Position numbers and translations under genes: made by a program. 7,024 nucleotides of DNA from Bryobacterales bacterium (GTDB taxonomy: Bacteria; Cyanobacteriota; Vampirovibrionia; Obscuribacterales; Obscuribacteraceae), in NCBI GenBank assembly GCA_903970295.1, contig CAJCHQ010000432.1:1-7024 (forward strand), in the 5' to 3' direction. Each line of letters opens with the position of its first letter. Within the stretch, counting starts at the first letter, position 1. The notes below the pieces were generated by a model. The model ran no database searches. It was not told the DNA's origin and was given only the letters and a program-made list of their open reading frames with translations. This document shows, one piece after another, positions 1 through 6,898 of the stretch.

Positions 1-2856
1 CCCGGTGGCAAGCCGATGGATCTCGATTTCTCTTTCAAACCACTGGTTGATGAAGCCGGAAAAGTGATTCTGATTATCGCCGAGGGCCGCGATATTAGCG
101 AATTCAAGACGACCCAGGCAAAATTGAATGAAAACCAGGTGCGCCTTAACGCGATTTTTTCCAGTATGGGAGAGGGTCTTTATCAGCTCGATTCCGGCGG
201 CAAACTGATTTATCTCAATCCCGCTGGGGCGCGCATATTAGGTTACGAAAATGAAAATATCATCGGTCAATATATGCACCAGCTCATTCACCACGATATG
301 CCGGATCAACCGGGCGGTTGCCGCGCCGAGTCGTGTCCGATCTTGAAAGCAACGCGAGAAGGAACAATTGCCACCGCCGCCGAAGACTACTTCAAACGTA
401 GTGACGGTGTTCTCATCCCGGTTCAGTATTATAGTGCACCGCTGGTGGTGAATGGTGAGGTGAAGGGGGCCGTGGTCTCTTTCGCCGACATCACCTCACG
501 CAAGGAAGCCCAACGCCGTTCCTCCATCCAATATGCGATGACCAGCGTCTTGTCACAAGCAGAGTCGGTGCAAGAAGCGGCGCCTAAAATACTGGAGCAG
601 ATCTGTGACCAAAATGATTGGGATGCCGCTGTATTTTGGCAAGTTGACGATCAGTCACAGCATTTGGAGATTGTCGATATCTGGCATAAACCAGCTCTTG
701 ATATAAGCGAGCTCGAACGGTCATACAGGCTGCATGCGTTGAAACGTGGTGATGGGCTGGCAGGTAGGGTATGGGCCACGAATGCACCATTGTGGATCGG
801 CAAAGAGGCAGGAGAAATTGGGCAAAAATTAATCGTCGAAGCATCGAAGAGCGGTATCGATAGCTTGTTTGCTTTCCCCGTGCGCAGCGATGAGACTATT
901 CTCGGTGTGATCGAATTGCTGGCTATCGATGCCGATGCCCCGACGCCTGAGCGTTTGCAGATGTTGAATGCACTGGGTAGTCAATTCGGTCAATTCATCG
1001 AGCGTAAAAATACAGAAATACGCTTGAAAGACAGAGAGATGTTGTTTCGACAGCTGGCCGAAAACATCGAGGAGATTTTCTGGATCAGCTCTGTCAAAGA
1101 AAATAAGCTCTTGTACTGCAGCCCGGCTTATGAGCGCGTTTGGGGGCGGCCCGTGGCGGAATTATATAATCGCCCAACAGCCTACTTCGATGCCGTGATC
1201 GGGGAGGATCGAGAACGAGCAACGAACGATATTCGCAAGCATATGCTCACGGGCAACACCATCGAATATCGAATTCGCCGCCCCGATGGCGCGATTCGCT
1301 GGATCTGGTCGCGCTGGACGCCAATCTTTGGTGACGATGGCAAGCCCGAACGATTGTGCGGCATCGTGCATGATATTTCGGAAAGAAAGGAAATCGAAAG
1401 ACGGGTCAACGAATTCTATTCGACTGTGTCGCATGAATTGCGCACGCCCTTAACATCGATTCGCGCATCGCTGGGACTTCTAGAAGGTGGGTTGGCAGGA
1501 GATCTGTCGGAAAAAGCCGTCAAGCTCGTGACCATCGCCAGAATGGAATCGGATCGCTTGATCAGATTGATCAACGACATTCTAGACATTCGGAAAATCG
1601 AAGCTGGCAAACTCGAATTGAAACTGCAACGCACACGCCCGCGCAAACTTACTGATATGACGATATCCGCTCTCCAGGGCATTGCAGATCAAACCAACGT
1701 CAAACTGACGACTGATGTGAAGACGGACGCGGTCCTGAATTGCGATACCGATCGAATGATCCAGGTGCTCACCAATCTGGTTTCCAACGCTATTAAGTTT
1801 TCGCCGCCTGGAGCTGAAATTTCTATCACTGTGCGCGATCGCGGTCAGATGTGCCGCTTTTCGGTAATTGACAATGGGCCTGGTATTCGCGCGGATCAAA
1901 TGTCGAAATTATTCGGGCTCTTTCAGCAGCTCGACTCTTCTGATAGCCGACCCAAAGGTGGGACTGGGTTAGGTCTAGCTATTTGTAAGGCGATCATCGA
2001 GCAACATGGTGGCAAAGTGGGTGTCAACAGTACAGTCGGCACCGGTTCCACTTTCTTTTTCGATTTGCCTATGCACGAAATCAAACAAACTGCGACTGTA
2101 ACTGGTATTAGACCATTCCAGGTCGAGAAGTTAGTGCTTTTGATCGAAGACGATCCTGTGCTGAGCGAGAGCCTTCAGGCTTTGCTTTCTCAGGAAAATT
2201 ATTCGGTCATTCACGCTGCGACACTCGCATCAGCCAACGAATGGATGACGCGATTACTGCCCAAGGTGATCGTCCTCGATCCCGATTTGCCGGACGGCGA
2301 CGGCGTCGAATGGTTAGGTCGTTTGCGGGCCGAGAATCGGACACAGCTGGTGCCGATCTTGTTGATTGGCGAAGCGCGCCTCAAGCCCGAGCTGAATATT
2401 CCCCTTTGCACTGATTTGTCTGCCCGGCCGCTTGATGAAAATCGGTTGCTCAAGGCGGTCGCTTCGGCAGTGCAGGGGGCGAAGTTGCAAACTGCGAAAG
2501 TGTTGATAGTCGAAGATGATGATGCCACCCGACAAATTCTCTGCCACCAGTTATTTGAAGTAGGCATCAAAGCAATCGCGGCTGCTGACGGCGAGCAAGC
2601 CATGAGCATGATTGGTGCGCTGAAACCGGATTTGATAATTCTCGACGTTTCTGTGCCACCCCCCGATGGTTTTGCCTTGGTTGAATTTTTGCAAACGACG
2701 GCGGCTAAATCTACACCTTTGATCGTTTACACCAGTCTGGATCTGACCCAAGACGATATTGGCCGTCTTAAATTGGGTTCGACCAAACATTTGATCAAAT
2801 CGCGCACGTCCGATTCCGAGTTGATGGCAGCCGTACTCGATTTGCTTACGACCTGA
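1..2856 (+). CDS. Hybrid sensor histidine kinase, PAS-PAS-GAF-PAS-HisKA-HATPase-REC-REC (5' partial)
   Basis: This is a sensor kinase that autophosphorylates on histidine and passes phosphate to attached receiver domains. The frame is open from base 1 and the first residues are the end of a PAS core, so the true start lies upstream. Counting from the ATG at 16: PAS end 1-31, second PAS about 42-165, GAF about 175-330, third PAS about 340-462, HisKA about 465-535 with SHELRTP (phospho-His473), then HATPase_c with N box Asn591, G1 DNGPGI (Asp619) and G2 GGTGLGL (649-653). The kinase core therefore looks active. Receiver 1 (705-820) keeps EDD 711-713 and Asp755 but has Gly785 for the conserved Thr/Ser and Arg804 for Lys. 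Receiver 2 (826-942) keeps EDD 833-835, Asp877, Thr906 and Lys928. No membrane segment or output domain is visible, so the visible part looks cytoplasmic. Its signal and partner are unknown. It converges on the next gene with one base between stops. Confidence 0.95.
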   Translation, partial: PGGKPMDLDFSFKPLVDEAGKVILIIAEGRDISEFKTTQAKLNENQVRLNAIFSSMGEGLYQLDSGGKLIYLNPAGARILGYENENIIGQYMHQLIHHDMPDQPGGCRAESCPILKATREGTIATAAEDYFKRSDGVLIPVQYYSAPLVVNGEVKGAVVSFADITSRKEAQRRSSIQYAMTSVLSQAESVQEAAPKILEQICDQNDWDAAVFWQVDDQSQHLEIVDIWHKPALDISELERSYRLHALKRGDGLAGRVWATNAPLWIGKEAGEIGQKLIVEASKSGIDSLFAFPVRSDETILGVIELLAIDADAPTPERLQMLNALGSQFGQFIERKNTEIRLKDREMLFRQLAENIEEIFWISSVKENKLLYCSPAYERVWGRPVAELYNRPTAYFDAVIGEDRERATNDIRKHMLTGNTIEYRIRRPDGAIRWIWSRWTPIFGDDGKPERLCGIVHDISERKEIERRVNEFYSTVSHELRTPLTSIRASLGLLEGGLAGDLSEKAVKLVTIARMESDRLIRLINDILDIRKIEAGKLELKLQRTRPRKLTDMTISALQGIADQTNVKLTTDVKTDAVLNCDTDRMIQVLTNLVSNAIKFSPPGAEISITVRDRGQMCRFSVIDNGPGIRADQMSKLFGLFQQLDSSDSRPKGGTGLGLAICKAIIEQHGGKVGVNSTVGTGSTFFFDLPMHEIKQTATVTGIRPFQVEKLVLLIEDDPVLSESLQALLSQENYSVIHAATLASANEWMTRLLPKVIVLDPDLPDGDGVEWLGRLRAENRTQLVPILLIGEARLKPELNIPLCTDLSARPLDENRLLKAVASAVQGAKLQTAKVLIVEDDDATRQILCHQLFEVGIKAIAAADGEQAMSMIGALKPDLIILDVSVPPPDGFALVEFLQTTAAKSTPLIVYTSLDLTQDDIGRLKLGSTKHLIKSRTSDSELMAAVLDLLTT

Positions 2857-2857
2857 G

Positions 2858-4375
2858 CTAGATATTCACTTTCTGTTTCTTGATGCTGCGCGCACAAGCT
2901 TTCATATGCTCGGCTTCTGCCTCGCGATAAGTGAGTGCAAGCAAATTGGCGTAGCCTTCCAAAGAGACGGCGACGTCAGGATGATTGGGTCCCAAAAGCC
3001 GTTGCCGGATCTCGAGAGCTCGCTGGTAGAGAGGCTCGGCTTGATCGTAGCGGGCGTCGTAGCGCAATGTTTCGGCGATGTGATGCAGGCAATTGGCGAT
3101 CTCCGGATGATCGAGCCCCTGCACCTGTTCTTTGATTTCCAAAAGACTGCGCCACAATGGTTCTGAATCTTTGTACTTGCCTTGTTGAAATGTAGCCACT
3201 GCCAGATTTTGCAAACAGACTGCAGCGTCTGCACTTTTGGGACCAAAGGTCTTCTCGCGCATCAATTTTAGCCGCCGCCAGTAAGGCTCAGCTTTGGCAT
3301 AGCGGCCGTTTTGCTGATACATGTTGGCTAGATTGAAAATCGCAGTCGCCACCTCGCTGTGGTCGGGTGGATAATGCTTTTCGCAAATTGCCAGAGCGTC
3401 TTTATAGAGTGTCTCGGACTGCGCGAATTTGTGTTGAGCTTGATAGACCTTGGCCAGATTGCTCATGCTGCTGACGATTTGCGGACTGGTTTTACCAACA
3501 GCCCTTTCTTTCATCGCATACATGCGCTTGTAAAGGCGCTCGGCATCATCAAAGCGACCTTGATGGAAGTGAAAAGAAGCGAGATTGTCGATTGAACTGA
3601 CAACTTCCGGGTGGGTCGGTCCAAGGCTTATTTCTTTGATCGCCAATAGTTGTTGGTAGTACGGCTCAGCTTGATTTTCTTTGCCTTGGGCCTTCAAAAC
3701 AGCGACGAGATTATTCAAGGTCGGCGCCAATTCTGGATTCTCCGCCCCGATTGAAGACTCGAGCAGGGTCAGAGCGCGCTCGAATAAGAGTTCAGCCTCG
3801 GCATATTTCTTTTGCTCCTGGTAGAGACAAGCTAAATGATTGAGACTGATGCCGACGTCCGGATGGTTGAGACCAAGAGACTTTTCCATAATCAACAAAG
3901 CGCGTTTGAAGGTCTGCTCCGCCTGCGGATATTTCTTTTGCGCTTTCAGCAAAAGGGCGAGATTGTTCAGGCTGGTTGCCACCTCCGGATGCTCAGGACC
4001 GAGAACCTTTTCGTAGATCGAGGTCAATTCCCGACACAGGGGCTCGGCTTCGGCGTGCTTCTCCTGGAAAAAGTAAAGCGCCGACAAATTGTTCAGACTG
4101 GCGACGATGTCTTCATGCTCCGGCTCGAGCACGCGTTGCCTGACTGTCAAAGAGCGCTGATAGAGCGGCTCTGCCTTGTCATATTTGCCTTGCTCAAAGA
4201 AGACCTCAGCCAAATTGTCCAGGCTCAGGGCAGTTTTCAAGTCGTCGCCTAGAGTTTCCGCCTCCATGAGTGCGGCGTGCATGAAGTTCTCAGCGTCCAG
4301 ATACTTCCCGGCCTCGAAGGCGGCTGCCCCGGCCTGCACGTATTCTTCCCAAGTCTTGCTCATAGTGTCCGTCAT
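2858..4375 (-). CDS. Kinesin-light-chain-type tetratricopeptide repeat protein
   Basis: This is a likely cytoplasmic protein-interaction scaffold of about 505 residues. Its exact partner cannot be told from sequence. From residue 49 to 468 it consists of ten back-to-back 42-residue units of the kinesin light chain/TPR_10-TPR_12 class, with pattern SLNNLA..Y..QGKY..AEPLY.RAL.I.EK.LGP.HPEV. A divergent partial unit lies before them (WEEYVQAG..) and a partial unit after, ending in a basic tail (KKQK). No signal peptide, membrane segment or catalytic domain is seen. In particular there is no NB-ARC, CHAT or kinase module of the kind often fused to such repeats. The frame stays open up to a TTG at 4459, but that codon has no ribosome binding site. 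I prefer the ATG at 4375 (reads MTDTMSKTW); the ATG at 4363 is a close alternative, and neither has a strong Shine-Dalgarno. The gene is divergent from the exported TPR gene across about 494 bases. Confidence 0.9.
   Translation of the reverse strand: MTDTMSKTWEEYVQAGAAAFEAGKYLDAENFMHAALMEAETLGDDLKTALSLDNLAEVFFEQGKYDKAEPLYQRSLTVRQRVLEPEHEDIVASLNNLSALYFFQEKHAEAEPLCRELTSIYEKVLGPEHPEVATSLNNLALLLKAQKKYPQAEQTFKRALLIMEKSLGLNHPDVGISLNHLACLYQEQKKYAEAELLFERALTLLESSIGAENPELAPTLNNLVAVLKAQGKENQAEPYYQQLLAIKEISLGPTHPEVVSSIDNLASFHFHQGRFDDAERLYKRMYAMKERAVGKTSPQIVSSMSNLAKVYQAQHKFAQSETLYKDALAICEKHYPPDHSEVATAIFNLANMYQQNGRYAKAEPYWRRLKLMREKTFGPKSADAAVCLQNLAVATFQQGKYKDSEPLWRSLLEIKEQVQGLDHPEIANCLHHIAETLRYDARYDQAEPLYQRALEIRQRLLGPNHPDVAVSLEGYANLLALTYREAEAEHMKACARSIKKQKVNI
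2972..4231 (-). repeat. Ten tandem 126-bp coding units (42-residue TPRs)
   Basis: Ten contiguous units of exactly 42 codons each encode the TPRs of the 2858-4375 gene, with no insertion or deletion between units. Each unit carries the Asn-Leu-Ala helix A start, a central Gln-x-Lys/Arg-Tyr turn, the Ala-Glu-Pro helix B start, and mostly a Gly-Pro-x-His-Pro-Glu-Val linker. The linker is weakest in units 6 to 8 (GKTSPQI, PPDHSEV, GPKSADA). The DNA copies have diverged, so this is an old protein repeat and not a recent DNA amplification. The mirror-image periodicity on the plus strand produces spurious open frames. Confidence 0.9.
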
Positions 4376-4490
4376 AACAGTTACATTCTCTAAGTTCCCT
4401 GCCGGGCAGTAAAAATATCCTTCTCCGCCTTTTACTAAAATCTCAAAACGCCTGTTCAAGTCGAGGCATAAAGCTTAGCGCGGAGAAAAG

Positions 4491-4610
4491 AATTGCTCAG
4501 CAAGCGTTTTCTGAATCGAAAAAATTCCGCCCTTGGCGGCTTGGGCTTGCGTACGTATCTTAGCCCCTGCGACAGGATAATGTGAATTAGTAAATGAAAA
4601 CTGAGCAATT
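4491..4610. repeat. Bulged inverted repeat in divergent intergenic region
   Basis: AATTGCTCAG at 4491-4500 is the exact reverse complement of CTGAGCAATT at 4601-4610. After a six-base bulge (CAAGCG, 4501-4506), TTTTC at 4507-4511 pairs with GAAAA at 4596-4600. This gives fifteen pairs enclosing 84 bases. In a minus-strand transcript it would sit in the leader of the 42-residue TPR gene and could fold around the smaller hairpin at 4527-4539. It could instead be two copies of a protein-binding site in opposite orientation, or chance. Confidence 0.45.
4519..4539 (-). terminator. Terminator-like hairpin in TPR gene leader (candidate)
   Basis: Read on the minus strand, CCGCC-AAG-GGCGG forms a five-pair all-GC stem with a three-base loop, followed by AA and six T. 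This has the shape of a short rho-independent terminator. No minus-strand gene is seen between it and the divergent plus-strand gene. If used, it would either cut a leader transcript short before the TPR gene (attenuation) or stop antisense transcription arising upstream. The stem is short, so confidence is limited. Confidence 0.35.
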
Positions 4611-4869
4611 GCCCGGGAAAACCGTGACTTTCGTGCAATTCCTAAGAGTCCTTGAAATTTCCGCGGTGCAATCCCTTTCACCCAGTAATTCTGGTTTTGG
4701 TGGCGTATATGGTGGCATTCTTTGGTCCCGTCAGTGCGTTGCCCCCAACCTCGCTCGAAGTTGTTTTAACCTGGTCGTTTTGCCGGCCCCTTCTAAAATA
4801 TAAAGGTAGAAAATTGGGGTACAGTTCAATTAGGTAGTGGGGGAGTCCAGGGCAGTTGAGGCAGTAATA

Positions 4870-5613
4870 ATGATTTGGCCTGGTAGGGTAAATTGTGCGC
4901 TTGGGCGCGGTCTACAAACGACTGCTGTGTGGGCAGGTTTAATATCCACTTGCCTGTCTGTAATTCTGATCATGGCTGTCCCTCGCGCCGCCCTGGCTGG
5001 TCAAGCTGAGATGATTCAGGAAGAGATAACCAAAATAGACAATCAGATAGTTAAAGCCCCGCAAGACGCGCGCCTGTATGCAGCCAGAGCAAATCTAGAA
5101 CATTTCGCCGGCGCCGACCAAAAGGCTCTCGGCGATCTGGACAAAGCCATCGAACTCGATCCCAATGATGTCACCTCATTGGGACAGCGCTCGTCGCTGT
5201 ATGCTCGCATGCGAAACTGGTCCCTGGCTTTGGGAGACTGCAGCACCGCGATCAGGTTGAAGCCAAGTTCTGACGTTCTTTACTCGAATCGAGGTAAAGT
5301 TTATCGGCAGACGAATCAATTTCCTGAAGCCTTTGCTGACTTCATGAAGGCAGTCACCATGAAAGGGTCTGTCCCTGTCTATTGGTATGATGCTGGCGAG
5401 TGCTTGTTTCGGATGAAACAGTACAGACAATCAGCGCAATATCTGACTGAATGCATCAACCGAGATAAACGATTTGGATCCGGTTGTGCCTATTACATTC
5501 GCGGTCTGGACTACGCTCGCATGGGTAACGTTGCTGCCGGCAAAGCAGATCATCAGGCGGCCCGAAGTCTTGGCTTTAGAGGTTTCAATCCGGCTGATTT
5601 TATGGTCAGATAG
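4870..5613 (+). CDS. Exported protein with five tetratricopeptide repeats
   Basis: This is a 247-residue protein predicted to be exported, probably working by protein binding outside the cytoplasmic membrane. Its partner is unknown. A basic N-terminus (Arg6, Arg13) precedes a hydrophobic core at about 20-38 and an Ala-Leu-Ala cleavage site after residue 43 (before GQAEM). After a short helical spacer, five TPRs of exactly 34 residues run without gaps: 67-100, 101-134, 135-168, 169-202 and 203-236. The first ends in AIELDPND, the typical TPR helix-B/turn signature. An 11-residue tail (RGFNPADFMVR) closes the protein. No enzyme domain is present. I chose the ATG at 4870 because TTGAGG lies eight bases upstream and the signal peptide begins cleanly there. 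An in-frame GTG at 4837 would add 11 residues. The mature part has four cysteines (124, 178, 195, 206). Confidence 0.85.
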   Translation: MIWPGRVNCALGRGLQTTAVWAGLISTCLSVILIMAVPRAALAGQAEMIQEEITKIDNQIVKAPQDARLYAARANLEHFAGADQKALGDLDKAIELDPNDVTSLGQRSSLYARMRNWSLALGDCSTAIRLKPSSDVLYSNRGKVYRQTNQFPEAFADFMKAVTMKGSVPVYWYDAGECLFRMKQYRQSAQYLTECINRDKRFGSGCAYYIRGLDYARMGNVAAGKADHQAARSLGFRGFNPADFMVR

Positions 5614-5784
5614 ATGCCACCAACAGTAGTGATGGGATCTTGATTGAAGAGTCGAAAGCATCGAGTGCTAATTGTCAGACTCTCCTCATTTGATTGACGC
5701 ATATTTGCCAGATGCTAGCGAAAAAAAAGTGCCCGCGCTTGCCGAAACCCGGGCACCTGCAGTGATTTATACAAACCCGTCTTG
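5614..5784. other. Convergent intergenic region between TPR gene and alanine dehydrogenase
   Basis: This 171-base spacer separates the ends of two converging genes. Its right half holds the strong minus-strand terminator of the alanine dehydrogenase gene. Its left half holds a weak nested hairpin: AGAGTC 5648-5653 pairs with GACTCT 5678-5683, with AGCA/TGCT inside. That hairpin lacks a T tract and is at best a poor terminator for the plus-strand TPR gene. No gene is seen here. Confidence 0.6.
5721..5756 (-). terminator. Intrinsic terminator of alanine dehydrogenase gene
   Basis: On the minus strand GTGCCCG (5756-5750) and CGGGCAC (5735-5729) form a perfect seven-pair stem around a 14-base loop, followed immediately by eight T (5728-5721). 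It starts 28 bases after the TAG stop of the alanine dehydrogenase gene. The plus-strand side has no T tract after the stem, so it should work in one direction only. Confidence 0.85.
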
Positions 5785-6885
5785 CTAGGCCGTTGCTACC
5801 ACGTTGGCCACGGCTTCTGCCACACCAGTGTGAACAATCTCGCCTTCGTGAATATTGACGCCGCGGTTTAGAGCGGCATCATCAAGAACGGCTTGATAGC
5901 CGAATTTGGCTAATTTGAGAACATAGGTCATTGTGGCATTAGTCAAAGCTCTCGTTGATGTCCACGGTACTGCACCCGGGATGTTGGCTACACCATAGTG
6001 CACGACGCCCTCGTATTCATATATTGGCGCTGAATGAGTGGTCGATTTGATCGTTTCGATGCAACCGCCCTGGTCGACGCTGACGTCCACAATCACAGAG
6101 CCCTTCTTCATCTTCTTCACCATTTCTTTGGTGACGATGCGTGGTGCTTGTTTGCCTGGAATCAGCACCGCGCCAATGACCAGATCAGCTGAAGGCAGCA
6201 AATTGTCGAGGTAATGGCCGACCGAGAACACTGTTCTCAATTGACCGTTGAACACGTCGTCCAAATAACGCAAACGATCGAGTGATAGATCGAAAATCGT
6301 CACTCGTGCGCCCAAGCCCAGTGCGATCTTGGCGGCGTTTGTGCCGACGATACCGCCACCAATGATGATCACTTCACCGGGCTCGACTCCCGGCACTCCG
6401 CCTAGCAATACGCCACGGCCGCCCATCGGTCGCTCCAGGTAGTTGGCGCCAATTTGGGTAGCCAGTCTGCCTGCAATTTCGCTCATCGGAGTGAGCAATG
6501 GCAAGGCACCGTTAGCGGTTTGCACTGTTTCATAGGCGATGCAAGTGGCACCGGTTTTGGCCAGGTCAACTGCCAGTTTCGGATGAGCGGCCAGGTGCAG
6601 ATACGTGAATAGCAATTGCTTCTTTCTCAGCAGCGGCACTTCTTTTGCCTGCGGTTCTTTGACTTTCAGGATCAAGTCAGACTCGCCAAACACGCTCGCC
6701 GCATCGGGCAAAATATGTGCGCCGACAGCTTTGTATTCGTCGTCGGTGATACCACTTCCGACACCAGCACTTTTTTCGATGTAGACGGTATTACCGTCGG
6801 CGACGAGGGCTGCCGTTCCTGCCAGAGTAAGCGCCACTCTGTACTCGTTATCGAGAATTTCTTTTGGTACTCCAACCTTAGACAA
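5785..6885 (-). CDS. ald: Alanine dehydrogenase (NAD-dependent)
   Basis: This cytoplasmic enzyme interconverts L-alanine, NAD+ and water with pyruvate, NADH and ammonium, allowing alanine to be used as carbon and nitrogen source or made during redox stress. The 366 residues match the usual family length of about 370. The N-terminus [17 protein letters not shown] is the family signature. Substrate and catalytic residues are present: Arg16, Lys76 (LKVKEP), His97 (YLHLAAHP) and Asp271 (VSVDQGG). Each is one residue later than the Mycobacterium tuberculosis numbering. The Rossmann motif GGGIVG (176-181) and Asp199 at the end of the next strand indicate NAD over NADP. Transhydrogenase alpha subunits share the fold, but the length and the VDQGG and [14 protein letters not shown] segments favour alanine dehydrogenase. 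The start is TTG, fixed by a strong ribosome binding site; the next in-frame ATG (residue 134) would delete the catalytic N-terminus. It appears monocistronic, with its own terminator. Confidence 0.95.
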   Translation of the reverse strand: MSKVGVPKEILDNEYRVALTLAGTAALVADGNTVYIEKSAGVGSGITDDEYKAVGAHILPDAASVFGESDLILKVKEPQAKEVPLLRKKQLLFTYLHLAAHPKLAVDLAKTGATCIAYETVQTANGALPLLTPMSEIAGRLATQIGANYLERPMGGRGVLLGGVPGVEPGEVIIIGGGIVGTNAAKIALGLGARVTIFDLSLDRLRYLDDVFNGQLRTVFSVGHYLDNLLPSADLVIGAVLIPGKQAPRIVTKEMVKKMKKGSVIVDVSVDQGGCIETIKSTTHSAPIYEYEGVVHYGVANIPGAVPWTSTRALTNATMTYVLKLAKFGYQAVLDDAALNRGVNIHEGEIVHTGVAEAVANVVATA

Positions 6886-6892
6886 GGCTCGG

Positions 6893-6898
6893 CCCTCC
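6893..6898 (-). promoter_or_regulatory. Strong ribosome binding site for alanine dehydrogenase (TTG start)
   Basis: The minus strand reads ACGGAGGGCCGAGCC and then TTG. GGAGGG lies seven bases before the TTG at 6885, an ideal spacing. Together with the conserved protein N-terminus starting three residues in, it fixes the unusual TTG start. Confidence 0.8.

Larger units (their letters stand above)
4376..4869. other. Divergent intergenic region between two TPR genes
   Basis: About 494 bases lie between the two divergent TPR genes. No convincing conserved gene is seen. It holds a bulged inverted repeat (4491-4511 with 4596-4610), a GC-rich hairpin with a T tract on the minus strand (4519-4539), and a TATAAA at 4799-4804. 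The TATAAA could be a -10 box for the plus-strand gene, but I see no good -35 at 16-18 bases. A 61-codon frame from a TTG at 4652 to a stop at 4837 encodes a hydrophobic, signal-peptide-like stretch (VILVLVAYMVAFFGPVSA). I consider it only a weak gene candidate. Both genes presumably take their promoters from here. Confidence 0.6.

Noticed and set aside
2211..2609. 132-codon minus-strand open frame inside the receiver domains of the kinase
   Set aside because: The opposite strand encodes two clear receiver domains. The antisense peptide is low-complexity, Ser/Arg-rich and domain-free.
2972..4231. Regular direct repeats that might suggest a CRISPR or satellite array
   Set aside because: The 126-base period is continuous coding for 42-residue TPRs and the DNA copies are divergent. 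There is no repeat-spacer structure.
3836..4252. 138-codon plus-strand open frame opposite the 42-residue TPR gene, plus several shorter ones nearby
   Set aside because: It is a mirror of the repetitive TPR coding sequence, shows the same 126-base periodicity, and has no recognisable domain or ribosome binding site.
4376..4459. N-terminal extension of the 42-residue TPR protein to the TTG at 4459
   Set aside because: The TTG has no ribosome binding site and the 28 added residues resemble no TPR or signal peptide. The ATG at 4375 or 4363 fits the start of the repeat fold better.
4456..4638. 60-codon minus-strand open frame through the divergent intergenic region
   Set aside because: It is Arg/Lys/Phe-rich with no domain, and it runs through the terminator-like hairpin and both arms of the inverted repeat.
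4594..4803. 69-codon plus-strand open frame starting at ATG 4594
   Set aside because: It has no ribosome binding site, starts inside the inverted repeat arm and has no recognisable domain. Composition looks non-coding.
4945..4957. Possible lipobox at Cys28 of the exported TPR protein (Ile-Ser-Thr-Cys)
   Set aside because: Thr before the Cys is atypical for a lipobox, and the hydrophobic core continues well past the Cys to an Ala-Leu-Ala site, so signal peptidase I fits better.
5648..5683. Nested hairpin downstream of the exported TPR gene as its terminator
   Set aside because: The stem is six pairs with mismatches inside and no T tract follows, so a terminator call is not supported.
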